Positions 43,890 to 53,020 of a stretch of 64,000 nt of DNA are shown one piece after another. How positions within the stretch are numbered: position 1 is the stretch's first letter; every line of letters begins with the position of its first letter. The stretch is from an uncultured Bacteroidales bacterium (GTDB lineage: Bacteria; Bacteroidota; Bacteroidia; Bacteroidales; FEN-979). Below the pieces are notes generated by a model, which was not told the DNA's origin, ran no database searches, and saw only the letters and a program-made list of their open reading frames with translations. Location of the stretch: assembly GCA_903877385.1 (NCBI GenBank), contig CAIRDP010000019.1, positions 102,988 through 166,987 of the forward strand. The letters run 5' to 3'. A program made the position numbers and the translations under genes.

Positions 43890-44597
43890 CTAGTTTCTCA
43901 CCTTGTCAAGCTCTTCAAAAGAAAGATCCATCAACTCGTAATCCTTCCAGCCTTTGAAATCGAAATGCCACCATTCACTGGGGTATACGCTGAATCCGTA
44001 TTTCGACATGATGTCGATCAGCATTTGCCGGTTTTCTTTTACCTCCTGGGGAACCAGATCATAGCTTGCGCCGGCCTTGACTGTAAAATCATCGAAAGAG
44101 GTGGGCATCTGCAGTTCCTTCCCTGTTTTAAGGTCGATAAGGGTAAGGTCGATCGCACATCCGCGGTTATGCCTTGAGCCTGTAACCGGGGATGCAACAT
44201 AGGCACTGTCATGAATGATGTCCCAGAATAGAAGGGTTGCTGCGTAAGGCCTGTAAGCATCGAATATTTTAAGGCCCAGCCCCTGTGTTGCCAGTTCGCT
44301 TTCCACGGCTGCAAGGGCACGTACTACTTTGAGCCTGGCAAATGCCCTGGCTGAAGTATATACCTTTTTGTGGGTAAAATTATTGTTCGTTGCATACCGT
44401 ATGTCTAAAACTATGCCGGGCACCGATTTGCTGATATCCAGGAGACGTTTAAGGCTGTCTTTCTGAATGACCTGGGTATATGCCCCGGTACTTGAGACCA
44501 GCTTAAGTTTATACGGGTTTTTCTTGCTTTCCTGTGCGTACAGGCTGGCTGCGATAAGCAACAGGAAAATCAGGAAGGTTGTTCTTGTCGGTCTCAT
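43890..44597 (-). CDS. D-alanyl-D-alanine dipeptidase (VanX/DdpX family, M15)
   Basis: The 235-residue protein has a signal peptide (1-22, ending LYAQ), so it acts outside the cytoplasm. Zinc site: the SxHxxGxAxD motif is SRHNRGCAIDLTLI, and the last ligand lies in EWWHFDFKG. VLDIRYATNNNF and FDAYRPYAATLLFW are also typical. It cleaves D-Ala-D-Ala released from peptidoglycan, probably for nutrient use. Vancomycin resistance is not implied: no vanH, vanA, vanR or vanS is near. Confidence 0.92.
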   Translation of the reverse strand: MRPTRTTFLIFLLLIAASLYAQESKKNPYKLKLVSSTGAYTQVIQKDSLKRLLDISKSVPGIVLDIRYATNNNFTHKKVYTSARAFARLKVVRALAAVESELATQGLGLKIFDAYRPYAATLLFWDIIHDSAYVASPVTGSRHNRGCAIDLTLIDLKTGKELQMPTSFDDFTVKAGASYDLVPQEVKENRQMLIDIMSKYGFSVYPSEWWHFDFKGWKDYELMDLSFEELDKVRN

Positions 44598-44677
44598 AAT
44601 TATCAGGGTTTTTAATATCTTCGTGTTCGTAAATTATCCGATCCTCAAATTTCCGAAATTTTAATGAGACTTCATTT

Positions 44678-45880
44678 ATGAGTTCACTTTTATTTACTCC
44701 ATACAGCCTGGGGCATCTCAGGCTGAGAAACCGTTCAATACGCTCTGCAGCCTTTGAAGGCATGTGCCAGGGGCATCTTGTGTCGGATGAACTGCTTAAC
44801 TATCACAGGGCTGTTGCCGAAGGAGGGATCGGTATGACGACCGTTGCCTATGCTGCCGTTTCTCAAAGCGGGCTTTCGTTTGACCACCAGCTATGGCTCA
44901 GAAAAGAAGCGGTTCCGGGACTAAAAACACTTACCGGGGCTGTGCATAAGGCCGGCGCTGCCGCTGCAATCCAGATAGGCCATTGCGGGCAGATGGCCAA
45001 AACTTCGGTCAGCGGGAAGTGCTTGTCCCCATCGGGAGGTTTCAACCTATATGGCCCCACCTGGTCCAGGGCGATGAAAACTGGAGATATGCGGGAGGTG
45101 GTTGCCGATTTCGGCCGGGCTGTGAAACTGGCCAGAGAAAGCGGTTTCGACGCGGTTGAAGTGCATGCGGGCCACGGGTATCTCATAAGCCAGTTCCTTT
45201 CACCGCATACAAACAAAAGAAAAGATGAATACGGAGGAAGTTTTTCTAACCGCTGCCGGTTCATGAAGGAGGTAATCGGTGAAGTGATGAGCAATGCCGG
45301 TGCCGATATTGCAGTGCTGGTAAAAATGAACCTCCGCGACGGGTTCAGGGGCGGAATGGAAATTGATGAAGCCATCGGGGTGGCGGGGATACTGGAAGGC
45401 CTTGGTGTTCATGCCCTGGTACTAAGCGGAGGGTTTGTAAGCAGGGCCCCGATGTATGTAATGAGGGGCCGGATGCCCGTAAGCATCATGGCCCGCTATA
45501 TGCATGAGAAATGGCTGAAGCCGGGGGTGAGATGCTTCGGCAACCTGATGATTAAACCTGAACCTTTCTCTGAAGCTTATTTCCTGGAAGATGCTAAGAA
45601 AGTAAGGGAATCGGTGAAACTGCCCCTGGTTTACGTGGGCGGCATGGTCTCAAGGGAAGGTATTGAGAAAGTCCTGGGCGGGGGTTTTGAATTTGTTCAA
45701 ATCGCCCGGGCTCTTATCCATGACCCGGCTTTCATCAATAAGTTAAAAACCGGAGAACTTACTGTCTCCGGTTGTAATCATGCAAATTACTGCATTGCCG
45801 TCATGTATTCGGGAAACATGGCCTGTTACCAGAACGACAAAGCCCGCTCGGAGCGCTGGCTGAAATACCTTGAAGGCTGA
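44678..45880 (+). CDS. NADH:flavin oxidoreductase, Old Yellow Enzyme family
   Basis: The FMN-binding TIM-barrel protein has 400 residues. It starts LLFTPYSLGHLRLRNRSIRS and shows AAIQIGHCGQMAK, the proton-donor region VEVHAGHGYLISQFLSPHTN, the family signature KRKDEYGGSFSNR, and the C-terminal flavin site VYVGGMVSREG and QIARALIHDP. It lacks the second (flavodoxin/NADPH) half of 2,4-dienoyl-CoA reductase. Physiological substrate unknown; reduction of an activated C=C bond is expected. It is divergent from the dipeptidase gene. Confidence 0.92.
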   Translation: MSSLLFTPYSLGHLRLRNRSIRSAAFEGMCQGHLVSDELLNYHRAVAEGGIGMTTVAYAAVSQSGLSFDHQLWLRKEAVPGLKTLTGAVHKAGAAAAIQIGHCGQMAKTSVSGKCLSPSGGFNLYGPTWSRAMKTGDMREVVADFGRAVKLARESGFDAVEVHAGHGYLISQFLSPHTNKRKDEYGGSFSNRCRFMKEVIGEVMSNAGADIAVLVKMNLRDGFRGGMEIDEAIGVAGILEGLGVHALVLSGGFVSRAPMYVMRGRMPVSIMARYMHEKWLKPGVRCFGNLMIKPEPFSEAYFLEDAKKVRESVKLPLVYVGGMVSREGIEKVLGGGFEFVQIARALIHDPAFINKLKTGELTVSGCNHANYCIAVMYSGNMACYQNDKARSERWLKYLEG

Positions 45881-45895
45881 ACCCTTTAATGGGTC

Positions 45896-45946
45896 TTGAT
45901 GATCCTCCGGTATCCTCCCATGATATTTCCTTGCTGGGAAGCAGGG
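45896..45946 (-). pseudogene. Duplicated 3' remnant of the PEBP gene
   Basis: Bases 45902-45924 match 45954-45976, the end of the neighbouring PEBP gene, at 21 of 23 positions with an offset of 52 bp. Read on the minus strand the fragment encodes NIMGGYRRI, against EIMGRYRKI in the intact gene. It is probably a small tandem duplication of the C-terminal codons left in the intergenic gap. It is not expressed as a protein. Confidence 0.5.
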
Positions 45947-46522
45947 CTATTTAATCTTCCGGTATCTTCCCATGATCTCGCCCTTGGCAAGAATATGGCC
46001 GTTCATGGCTTTAAGCAAATCGTTCTTGGTAATGCCTTCAGGCTGGATGAGAACCATGTCCAAAGCATAGAGTTTAAAGTAATACCTGTGTGTTCCCGAA
46101 GGCGGGCATGGCCCGTAGTAATCCAGTTTCCCGGCGCTGTTCAAACCGGCTTTCATAAAGGGGCTGGGTTTATTGCTGAGCCTGAAACTGTCGGCAAGCT
46201 GCCTTGTTTCAGGAGGGATGTTAAACAGTATGAAATGGACCCAGTCACCATTGGGAGCATCCGGGTCATCCATGATCAGGACAATACTTTTTGTTTTTTC
46301 AGGCAACGCCGACCACTCAAGAGCAGGCGATATATTTTCACCCTCGCAGGTATATTTTGTAGGGATAAGCCCGTTTGCTGCGAACGCAGGAGTTTTAACT
46401 GAAATATCTTCCATGGTGTTTGAATTTTTATTTGTCTGTGCTGCCAGGCTAAATGGTATAAAGGATGTAAAGACCAGGATTGCCCTTATAATAATCCTGT
46501 ATTTGATTATCGTATTTATCAT
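45947..46522 (-). CDS. YbhB/YbcL-family (PEBP) protein, exported
   Basis: The 191-residue protein has an N-terminal hydrophobic signal (about 10-28, ending SLAAQ). The phosphatidylethanolamine-binding fold shows IPTKYTCEGENISPALEW, the ligand-site VLIMDDPDAPNGDWVHFILF and GPCPPSGTHRYYFKLYAL. The function in bacteria is not settled. It lies 11 bp before the stop of the upstream porin gene on the same strand, so the two are probably cotranscribed. Confidence 0.9.
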   Translation of the reverse strand: MINTIIKYRIIIRAILVFTSFIPFSLAAQTNKNSNTMEDISVKTPAFAANGLIPTKYTCEGENISPALEWSALPEKTKSIVLIMDDPDAPNGDWVHFILFNIPPETRQLADSFRLSNKPSPFMKAGLNSAGKLDYYGPCPPSGTHRYYFKLYALDMVLIQPEGITKNDLLKAMNGHILAKGEIMGRYRKIK

Positions 46523-46533
46523 CCCTCTCTTGA

Positions 46534-48483
46534 TTAATCATGGAACCTCCAGCTGATCCCGAATTTGAACGCGGCATCCTGTCCGGGATAATGGGGTGCA
46601 GCCCAATAAGTATGCCCTTCAAACATAGTACCAAAGTTAGTGTAAGCCACAAAAAACCTTGCCCTCTGGATTTTAATGTTGATAAACACATCCATAAACA
46701 GGTAGTTCCCGGTCTGTTTGTTATCCTGGATATAATATGACCTGAGAGCGGGCATATAACCGTCGGCATAATACAGGGTATTATAGTAGAAATTCAGTCC
46801 GGGTTGCAATAAGGCTGCTCCTTTAAAAAGGGGTTGGGTGTAAAAAACCGCAAGGCTTCCCATAAAAGCAGGAAGCCTTAATACTGTTGTGCCTTGTACG
46901 GTCTGGTATGCCAGTTTGGTGCGGATCTTGAATCTCCACAGGTCAACATCGGTATTGAAATACGCATACAAGTATCCGAATTCATTCCTGAACTGCTGAG
47001 GATGAGCAGTTGAATCAAGGTAGACATAATTCGTGATGCGGTTAAAATTAATGCCCGCGTTCAGGAACTTGAACTTATAATCAAACCCGGCCGAAATAAG
47101 CCCCTGTTTATTAAAGGTGGTATCCCATTTGAAGTTATTGCCAAGAAAGTGGTTGTAGTACCATCCTGGCTGCTGGTAGGCATAGATACCGGTGAGCATG
47201 ATAGTCCCGGCGTTTTTATTAAGTTTGCCGAGAATAGTGCTCAGGTTCACCCTTAAACTGAAGTCGCCGCCGTTGTAATCTCCTAAAACGTAATCGCCAT
47301 GGGCTTCAAGAAGAAGGCTGGAGAATGGTTGGAAATACAACGCGGCTTTGGGGATGTATTGTATGAAATACTTGTGCTGGTACGATGCGCTGTCCTGCTT
47401 GTACGAAAGATGAATATATTGCTGTTTGATCCCTGCTTCGAGCTGTAGGACCCTGAGCTTCCTGTCCTTTCTGAAGGTGGGGTTCGACCAGGTAAGTTCA
47501 TTCACAATCCTGTCGATGGTGATAGAGTCCCTGGTGTCATAGGTGTTAAAGTAAATGTTTTTATAGAACCCCGTATCCGGGTAGGCATCCATGTAATTCT
47601 GGACCTGACGGTTAAAGTAAAACGCATAGGTCAGTCTCCCGAGATCCACATGCCGGTCTTTCAGGAAGGCCGTGTCTTTTTCGTCCCTTGCATGCTTTGA
47701 GAGGTTGAAATAATGCTTGGTGTAGAAGCCTGTTTCTTTCATACGGTTCTGGGCCGACTGGAGGTTTATCCCAATGGTTTGCCTGTTTTTCTCAACATTA
47801 TTTTCAAAAACGCTGTCGTAAGCAATACCTCCGTTTTCCTGGTTTCTAAGGCGGTTAAATACGAAGTTAGAAATGAACCCGTAGCGTTTATCCTTTGTGA
47901 AATACTGTAAGGTAAGCACGAAGTTGATCCCGTTCGTTCTCTGGCGGAGGTATGCTCCCGGTGCATTATAAACGCGGAAATCGAACCCCAGGTTGAGGCT
48001 TTTGTATAGGTTCCTGCTGAAGATTGCACGGAAAGTGTTTTCTTTTTTTGCACCCTGGAAGTAGGAAACTTCGGTGAACGTTTTGAAAATTTTAAAATAT
48101 CTCACACTGTCGTTCAGGAACATGTATGCGTCAAACGTATGAATTCCGAAATCCCAGCCGCTGGCTTTGACAAAAGGGTAGGGCACCAGGTTCTGGTAAA
48201 TTGACCCAATGTTCCCCAGGTTTTCCGAGAACCTGTCTTTTTTATATAGGGCGTCATAGTTCTGGAAGCCGGCAATTGCAGTGTCATAGGCATGGGTATT
48301 GAGCTGGCCTATTTTCTCAAAATCATTATAGAAAAACGAAACGATGGTGGAATCCCTGGCGACTTTTGGCTTCTTAAATTTCTTTGCAACTGCAGCGGTG
48401 TCGGTGCCTGATGCGAATGTCGCAGAAAAGCAGGAATTCACAAGCAGAAGCAGTAAAAGAAGCTTTAACAGTTTATCCGCCAT
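46534..48483 (-). CDS. Putative porin (Porin_10-like outer-membrane barrel)
   Basis: The protein has 649 residues from the ATG at 48483; the longer open frame begins with TTG and lacks a natural signal. The signal peptide is ADKLLKLLLLLLLVNSC, ending FASG. The mature part starts with a short linker (KKFKKPKVARDST), then NTHAYDTAIAGFQNYDAL, and continues as amphipathic strands with Tyr/Phe girdles to the last strand FKFGISWRFHD. This matches the large Bacteroidota putative porins. Substrate unknown. The PEBP gene follows by 11 bp. Confidence 0.85.
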   Translation of the reverse strand: MADKLLKLLLLLLLVNSCFSATFASGTDTAAVAKKFKKPKVARDSTIVSFFYNDFEKIGQLNTHAYDTAIAGFQNYDALYKKDRFSENLGNIGSIYQNLVPYPFVKASGWDFGIHTFDAYMFLNDSVRYFKIFKTFTEVSYFQGAKKENTFRAIFSRNLYKSLNLGFDFRVYNAPGAYLRQRTNGINFVLTLQYFTKDKRYGFISNFVFNRLRNQENGGIAYDSVFENNVEKNRQTIGINLQSAQNRMKETGFYTKHYFNLSKHARDEKDTAFLKDRHVDLGRLTYAFYFNRQVQNYMDAYPDTGFYKNIYFNTYDTRDSITIDRIVNELTWSNPTFRKDRKLRVLQLEAGIKQQYIHLSYKQDSASYQHKYFIQYIPKAALYFQPFSSLLLEAHGDYVLGDYNGGDFSLRVNLSTILGKLNKNAGTIMLTGIYAYQQPGWYYNHFLGNNFKWDTTFNKQGLISAGFDYKFKFLNAGINFNRITNYVYLDSTAHPQQFRNEFGYLYAYFNTDVDLWRFKIRTKLAYQTVQGTTVLRLPAFMGSLAVFYTQPLFKGAALLQPGLNFYYNTLYYADGYMPALRSYYIQDNKQTGNYLFMDVFINIKIQRARFFVAYTNFGTMFEGHTYWAAPHYPGQDAAFKFGISWRFHD

Positions 48484-48589
48484 CGGGAATCGTTGATTTC
48501 GGACTGCTAAGGTAAGAAAAACCAAGCTTTATTCAGAATGTGTTGAGCTCCCTCATCTTTAAACAGGTATTAAGCCGATGATGGAATAA

Positions 48590-48982
48590 TCAGGCCTTAC
48601 CAAGCCATTTGGTTATTACAACGAATAACTCTTCAGGCCCAATGGGTTTGGCGAGAAAATCATTGCATTTTGCATCCACCGTCTCACGGATTGCTGCAGT
48701 GCTTACGTAAGCAGTCAACACAATTACAGGAACCGTAGTGTTGAACTCCCTCATCTGCCTGGCAGCGTCAAAACCGTTCATTTTTGGCATCATTGCATCC
48801 ATAAGCACCAAGCTTATTTCGGGGTGCTCACGGCAAAGTGCTGCCGCTTCCTCTCCATTGCCTGCAATAAGAATTACCGCACCGGTCTTCATGAGTGTGA
48901 TCTGCAGGTATTCGGCATTGGGTAAGAGATCTTCGGCAATAAGAATGGTAGATCCGGTGAAATCAGGAATTTTCATATTCAT
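48590..48982 (-). CDS. Stand-alone response-regulator receiver domain 1
   Basis: The protein is 130 residues of receiver domain only. Acidic pair Glu17/Asp18 (LIAEDLLPNAEYL), phosphoacceptor Asp62 (LVLMDAMMPKMNG), Thr90 (VIVLTAY) and Lys112 (FLAKPIG) are all present, so it should be phosphorylated. There is no output domain. The ATG overlaps the stop of the upstream amidohydrolase gene by 4 bp, so the pair are cotranslated. The C-terminal PEELFVVITKWLGK resembles DELLAVVKKWCN of the second receiver at 56636, suggesting paralogues. Confidence 0.93.
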   Translation of the reverse strand: MNMKIPDFTGSTILIAEDLLPNAEYLQITLMKTGAVILIAGNGEEAAALCREHPEISLVLMDAMMPKMNGFDAARQMREFNTTVPVIVLTAYVSTAAIRETVDAKCNDFLAKPIGPEELFVVITKWLGKA

Positions 48983-50763
48983 TTTGTTTTATACACGTTT
49001 TTACCCTCCTTTATCGTCTCTATTACGCTGATCCCCTTTATCTGCATTGGTGTCAAGGTAAGAGGATTATCTGATAGTATCGCAAAATCGGCAAATTTCC
49101 CGGGCTCTATAGATCCTTTGTTTTTTTGTTCTCCCATTTCTATAGCACCGTTGATGGTTATTGCTTTCAGGGCTTCATAAGGTGTTATTCTCTGGTCGGG
49201 ACCTACCACAACACCGTTGCGCGACACCCGGTTCACCGCAGTCCATATAGTGAAAATCGCATTCAGGGGTGTAACATTATAATCGGTATGATTCGAAAAA
49301 ACAATACCTGAATCCAGGGCAGCTTTCATAGGGCTGATAAAGAAAGCCCGTTCTTTTCCAAGGTTCACGATATGAATATCGCCCCAGTAAAAGGTATGGT
49401 TTGAAAAGAACGAAGGGAAGATATGGTGAATTTTATACTTATGCAGCTGGTCGGGTCGGATGATCTGAGAATGGATGATCACCGAGCCCCGGTTTGTATC
49501 GGGCAGGTTCAACTCGCGGATTGCATTTTCGTGGGCCGCGATGTACATGTCGATTGCTGAGTCTCCGTTGCAATGGGCAAACACGGGGATCTTGTACTGG
49601 TAGCATTTTTTCATAAGCCTGTTGAGCTCCTGCTGGCTTATGTTGGGTTTCCCGCTGCAGTCGTGCTGGCAGCCCGAACCGGGCAAAAGCGGTTCCGACA
49701 GGTAAGCGGTTTTTCCCTGGGGTGAACCGTCACAAATGAATTTGGCGCCATGGAATACAAGGTGGTCTGAATAAATCCCGAAAGTGAAAGCAGGATTACC
49801 TACCAGGGAGTCTACCAGGTCGGAAGCAACAAGTGAAACCACATCGATATACAGTTTCTTTTCTTTTGCAGCCAGTTTAAGGAAAGCGATAGTGCCTGCC
49901 TCGCTCGATCCTTCCTGGGCCGTGGTATATCCGCAAGAAGCGTACATCTGCTGTGCATGATCAACCAGCTTGCCGAACTTTACATCGATATCTGCGGGAA
50001 GGGCAGTGATCTTTTCCCCTTTTTTCTTTTCTTCAGCCCGTGAGCCTATAACTTTTTCGACAATCTTGCGTGCAGTAGGCATGGCAAACCTGGAAATACT
50101 CCCGAACCATGCATTCTCGAAAAGAACCCCGTCGGGCTTTTTGGTGCCGTTAATCCTGCGAATGGTGCCGCCTGCCGGATCAGGGGTGTGTTCATTGATG
50201 CCGGCCAGCTTAAGTGCATAGGAGTTTGCTACGCAGATATGCCCTGAAGCATGCACTAGAACCACCGGGTTGTCGGGGAACAGCTTATCCAGGTCGGCAA
50301 TCGTGGGATAACGCTTTTCGGCAAGCTGGTCAGGATCGAGGCCCATTCCAACCAGGATGTCGCCAGGCAGTGAATTCAAATGTTTCTTCAGCTCAAGCAG
50401 TTTGCCGGTAATGTCCTTGATACACCTTACCGAATCAATGGGAGGGGAGCTGATATTGGCCGAAAGAGAGCTGATAACTGCCGAAATAAAGTGGCTGTGG
50501 GGATCTACAAATCCGGGGACCATCGTTTTCCCTTTCATATCAACCACCCTGGTGGAATCTCCCTGGTATCTTTTGATCTCCTTTTCGGTCCCGACTGCCA
50601 GGATCTTCCCGTCTTTAACTGCCACAGCTTCAGCCCGGGCTCCTTCTTTCTCCATGGTCAGTATGATCCCGTTATGGAAGATGACATCGGCTTTTTGAAC
50701 GGGCCGGCTGCAGGCTGCCATGAGCAGCGGAATTATCAGGATAAGAAGTTTCGTTGTTTTCAT
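48979..50763 (-). CDS. YtcJ-like amidohydrolase lipoprotein
   Basis: The 594-residue lipoprotein has lipobox LMAAC (Cys18). The amidohydrolase-3 layout is present: a beta-sandwich N-terminus (FHNGIILTMEKEGARAEAVA), metal-site PGFVDPHSHF, VLVHASGHICVANSYAL, VFAHCNGDSAIDMYI and SNHTDYNVTPLNAIFTIWTA, then the C-terminal sandwich GSIEPGKFADFAILSDNPL. This family hydrolyses amide or cyclic amide bonds, but the substrate is unknown. It is coupled to receiver 1 and is a paralogue of the amidohydrolase at 59283. Confidence 0.9.
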   Translation of the reverse strand: MKTTKLLILIIPLLMAACSRPVQKADVIFHNGIILTMEKEGARAEAVAVKDGKILAVGTEKEIKRYQGDSTRVVDMKGKTMVPGFVDPHSHFISAVISSLSANISSPPIDSVRCIKDITGKLLELKKHLNSLPGDILVGMGLDPDQLAEKRYPTIADLDKLFPDNPVVLVHASGHICVANSYALKLAGINEHTPDPAGGTIRRINGTKKPDGVLFENAWFGSISRFAMPTARKIVEKVIGSRAEEKKKGEKITALPADIDVKFGKLVDHAQQMYASCGYTTAQEGSSEAGTIAFLKLAAKEKKLYIDVVSLVASDLVDSLVGNPAFTFGIYSDHLVFHGAKFICDGSPQGKTAYLSEPLLPGSGCQHDCSGKPNISQQELNRLMKKCYQYKIPVFAHCNGDSAIDMYIAAHENAIRELNLPDTNRGSVIIHSQIIRPDQLHKYKIHHIFPSFFSNHTFYWGDIHIVNLGKERAFFISPMKAALDSGIVFSNHTDYNVTPLNAIFTIWTAVNRVSRNGVVVGPDQRITPYEALKAITINGAIEMGEQKNKGSIEPGKFADFAILSDNPLTLTPMQIKGISVIETIKEGKNVYKTK

Positions 50764-50800
50764 TTTATTATTGTCTGCGGATGAGGTTAAACGTTTGTTT

Positions 50801-51616
50801 TTACTTTTTTCCAGTATTTGATTTAGCAGGGATCTGAATGTTCAGCCCTGCAAAGATCTGAAATTGCGGCTGACCTGCGCCATTATGAAGGAAGGTAAAC
50901 TGGGGTTCGAGCCCCATGCTGATAATGGCTTTCCCCGAAACCATCACCTTTCCAACCCCGAAACCGATAGGCATACTGTAATGGCCGTTGCTGAAGTCGA
51001 ACATCCATACAGCTGTGCCTTTAAGGGTGAATCCACCGCCGATCTGGAACACATAGAAAGGTTGAAAATTCATAAGGCTGGTCGAGGGGCGGGTTTCAGC
51101 CATTTTATTGGCGCTCATAAAGGATGTCTGCCAGGTGATCAGGGCCCCGATCAGCACGGTTTGGCTCAGTGGCTGCACCAGTATAAATGCAGCACCCGCC
51201 TGGTACTTCCCTGCCCCCAGCACCGAATCGGTGGCTGAAGGTAAAACAACGATAGGGCCGATCCCGATATCGGTATAGGATTTCGGGATGTTCCATACAT
51301 AGGTCCCGAAGATATTGATATCGCCCAAGCCAGAAACCGGATCAGCCTTCATCGCAGGGCTGGTCATGATAGGGATGGTGGCCCGTATCACCAGCCGTGG
51401 CGTGACCACCACCGGCCTGATCATAAACGTGTTGGCCACCATACCTTCCAGCCCGTACAGGCTGGGGGTATAATAATCCTGGAACCCTATAGAATTGGCC
51501 TTTGCCAGAGGGTTGTTGGCCATCTGCACCTGCTCCTGGGTTTGGGCCAGGCTACAGAGTGGTAAAGAAAAGTAAAGGAAAAAGCAGGTGATTTTTAAAT
51601 TGAAATTGTTTTTCAT
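50801..51616 (-). CDS. SphA-like outer-membrane beta-barrel (MetA/transporter type)
   Basis: The 271-residue protein has a signal peptide (1-24, ending CSLAQ). The mature part is about 12-14 amphipathic strands (IRATIPIMTSPAMKADPVS, GLGDINIFGTYVWNIP, VLIGALITWQTSFM) ending QFQIFAGLNIQIPAK. This fits the phenol-degradation meta-pathway/SphA barrel family, which some annotations call neuromedin U. It probably lets hydrophobic compounds through the outer membrane. It lies 37 bp downstream-side of the amidohydrolase start on the same strand. Confidence 0.78.
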   Translation of the reverse strand: MKNNFNLKITCFFLYFSLPLCSLAQTQEQVQMANNPLAKANSIGFQDYYTPSLYGLEGMVANTFMIRPVVVTPRLVIRATIPIMTSPAMKADPVSGLGDINIFGTYVWNIPKSYTDIGIGPIVVLPSATDSVLGAGKYQAGAAFILVQPLSQTVLIGALITWQTSFMSANKMAETRPSTSLMNFQPFYVFQIGGGFTLKGTAVWMFDFSNGHYSMPIGFGVGKVMVSGKAIISMGLEPQFTFLHNGAGQPQFQIFAGLNIQIPAKSNTGKK

Positions 51617-51675
51617 ACAACGTAATCTTTGGTTTAATAACTCGGGGCAAATTCCCAGCCATTACGGGGACTGAA

Positions 51676-51699
51676 CCCGGGCCCGGTGATTGGCCCGGG
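51676..51699 (-). other. GC-rich hairpin after the lipase-like gene
   Basis: CCCGGGCC (51676-51683) and GGCCCGGG (51692-51699) form a perfect 8-bp stem with an 8-nt loop, 22 bases past the lipase-like stop. No U-run follows, so it is a weak terminator at best; it may stabilise the 3' end or cut transcription into the barrel gene. Confidence 0.55.
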
Positions 51700-51720
51700 G
51701 GTCATACCATCTGATTTTGT

Positions 51721-52923
51721 TTACAGGGAATTAATAAACTGCAATATCTGGGGCGCCCTGCCCGGCTGGATCAGGTTAAAATGATCTACCCATTGCTGTA
51801 AGGGAAGGGGCCGGTTAACCGGTACGTTCAGGGTGTCGAAGTTGGCTGAATTCACAGGCACCAGGCCGTCGTTGGGCGGAGGGCCGAACAGAAGGAAGGC
51901 ATCATACCCTATCCTGTCGATGGAGGCTGCCCAGGCTGGCAGCCATTGATAATGCCCTGTATTGTCAAGCTGATCGGTCATCTGACCGGCGATCACCCAG
52001 TATTTTGAGCGGTTCGCAATATCAAGGGTGTTGTGCAGCATATCCGGGATGAACCCGGTATAGGGGTACATCTGCCGGGGACCTGGATAATTAGCAAAGC
52101 ATACAAGATCTATCAGTTGAACCAGAGGGGTTCCAAGATGAGGGGTCCCCAGGGTAACCAGTTTGGTAATAACTCCACCGTTGGCGATATAGGCCCGCGA
52201 GACCAGTCCCCCCATCGAATGACCGATCAGGATGGGGCTGACCAAGCCTGCAGCTGCCACCGAATCGCGCAATGCCCTGCCATTGACCGTGATGGAATCT
52301 TTCCAGTCGTACTGAAATACGTAAACATTATGCCTTAGTTTGAAATCGGCCGAGAGGTTCATAATGAGGGTGTCCCAGCATCTCAGGGTTGCGTCCATTC
52401 CGTGCACGAAAATCACGGGAGGACCGGTAGGATTGGGGGTGGAGAGTACCTCTCTGAATATATATGGATTGTTCGGCAGCACGCTGTCGCAATGGATCTG
52501 TGCTAAACTCCGGTATACGTAAACATCGCTGCTGTTAATTGCCCCGCTCTTTACACCTGAGGTCCATTTGAGTGTTCCATGGATGAAGGAAGGAGCCGCA
52601 CCGGGAGTGACGGTAGCTGTAAAACTGAAAGAATACGAAGCTGAACCGAAGGTAGCCGTGATGTTTACATTCCCTACCGCAACGTTACCCGAAATCAGCC
52701 CGAATTGCCTGGAGGAGTCAACACGTATAGCTGCATCACCCGAGAGTGCAGATGCATTCTGGTAAATCTCCATTTGGTAGTATCGGGCCTGGTTTAGATT
52801 ATTCACTGCCACGAATTCCCATCTGCCAACGAGGTTCGCGTTGGAAACGGAATCGGATGTCTTCTTCTTGCAGCCCGAAAAGACCAGGGCGAAGATGGCG
52901 ATAATTAAGGCTAGTTTTTTCAT
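51721..52923 (-). CDS. Lipase/esterase-like lipoprotein
   Basis: The protein has 400 residues from the ATG at 52923 (another ATG three codons upstream). Lipobox VFSGC puts the acylated Cys at 18. Residues 20-140 are a beta-rich domain resembling the lipocalin-like part of other Bacteroidota lipoproteins. The alpha/beta hydrolase domain follows, with PPVIFVHGMDATLRCWD (oxyanion), nucleophile LIGHSMGGLVSRAYIA, and KLVTLGTPHLGTPL, as in PGAP1-type lipases. A His near WVDHFNLI completes the triad. It is outer-membrane or periplasm anchored; the substrate is probably a lipid or ester. Confidence 0.85.
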   Translation of the reverse strand: MKKLALIIAIFALVFSGCKKKTSDSVSNANLVGRWEFVAVNNLNQARYYQMEIYQNASALSGDAAIRVDSSRQFGLISGNVAVGNVNITATFGSASYSFSFTATVTPGAAPSFIHGTLKWTSGVKSGAINSSDVYVYRSLAQIHCDSVLPNNPYIFREVLSTPNPTGPPVIFVHGMDATLRCWDTLIMNLSADFKLRHNVYVFQYDWKDSITVNGRALRDSVAAAGLVSPILIGHSMGGLVSRAYIANGGVITKLVTLGTPHLGTPLVQLIDLVCFANYPGPRQMYPYTGFIPDMLHNTLDIANRSKYWVIAGQMTDQLDNTGHYQWLPAWAASIDRIGYDAFLLFGPPPNDGLVPVNSANFDTLNVPVNRPLPLQQWVDHFNLIQPGRAPQILQFINSL

Positions 52924-53020
52924 TGTTCTCATTTTTTACTCATAATTGATTTCGCCGAACTTCGGCCCGCTCTGTCACGCTTCACAAGTAAGCTGTCACT
53001 TTTTTTATTATGCCGGCCGG

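Noticed and set aside
43890..44597. Vancomycin-resistance determinant
   Set aside because: Only the VanX-type dipeptidase is present, without vanH, a D-Ala-D-Lac ligase or regulators; it carries a signal peptide, so a cell-wall recycling or nutrient role is more likely.
53010..53020. GCCGGCCGGC palindrome as a regulatory site
   Set aside because: Single short GC palindrome at a gene end with no partner or T-run; too little to support a call.
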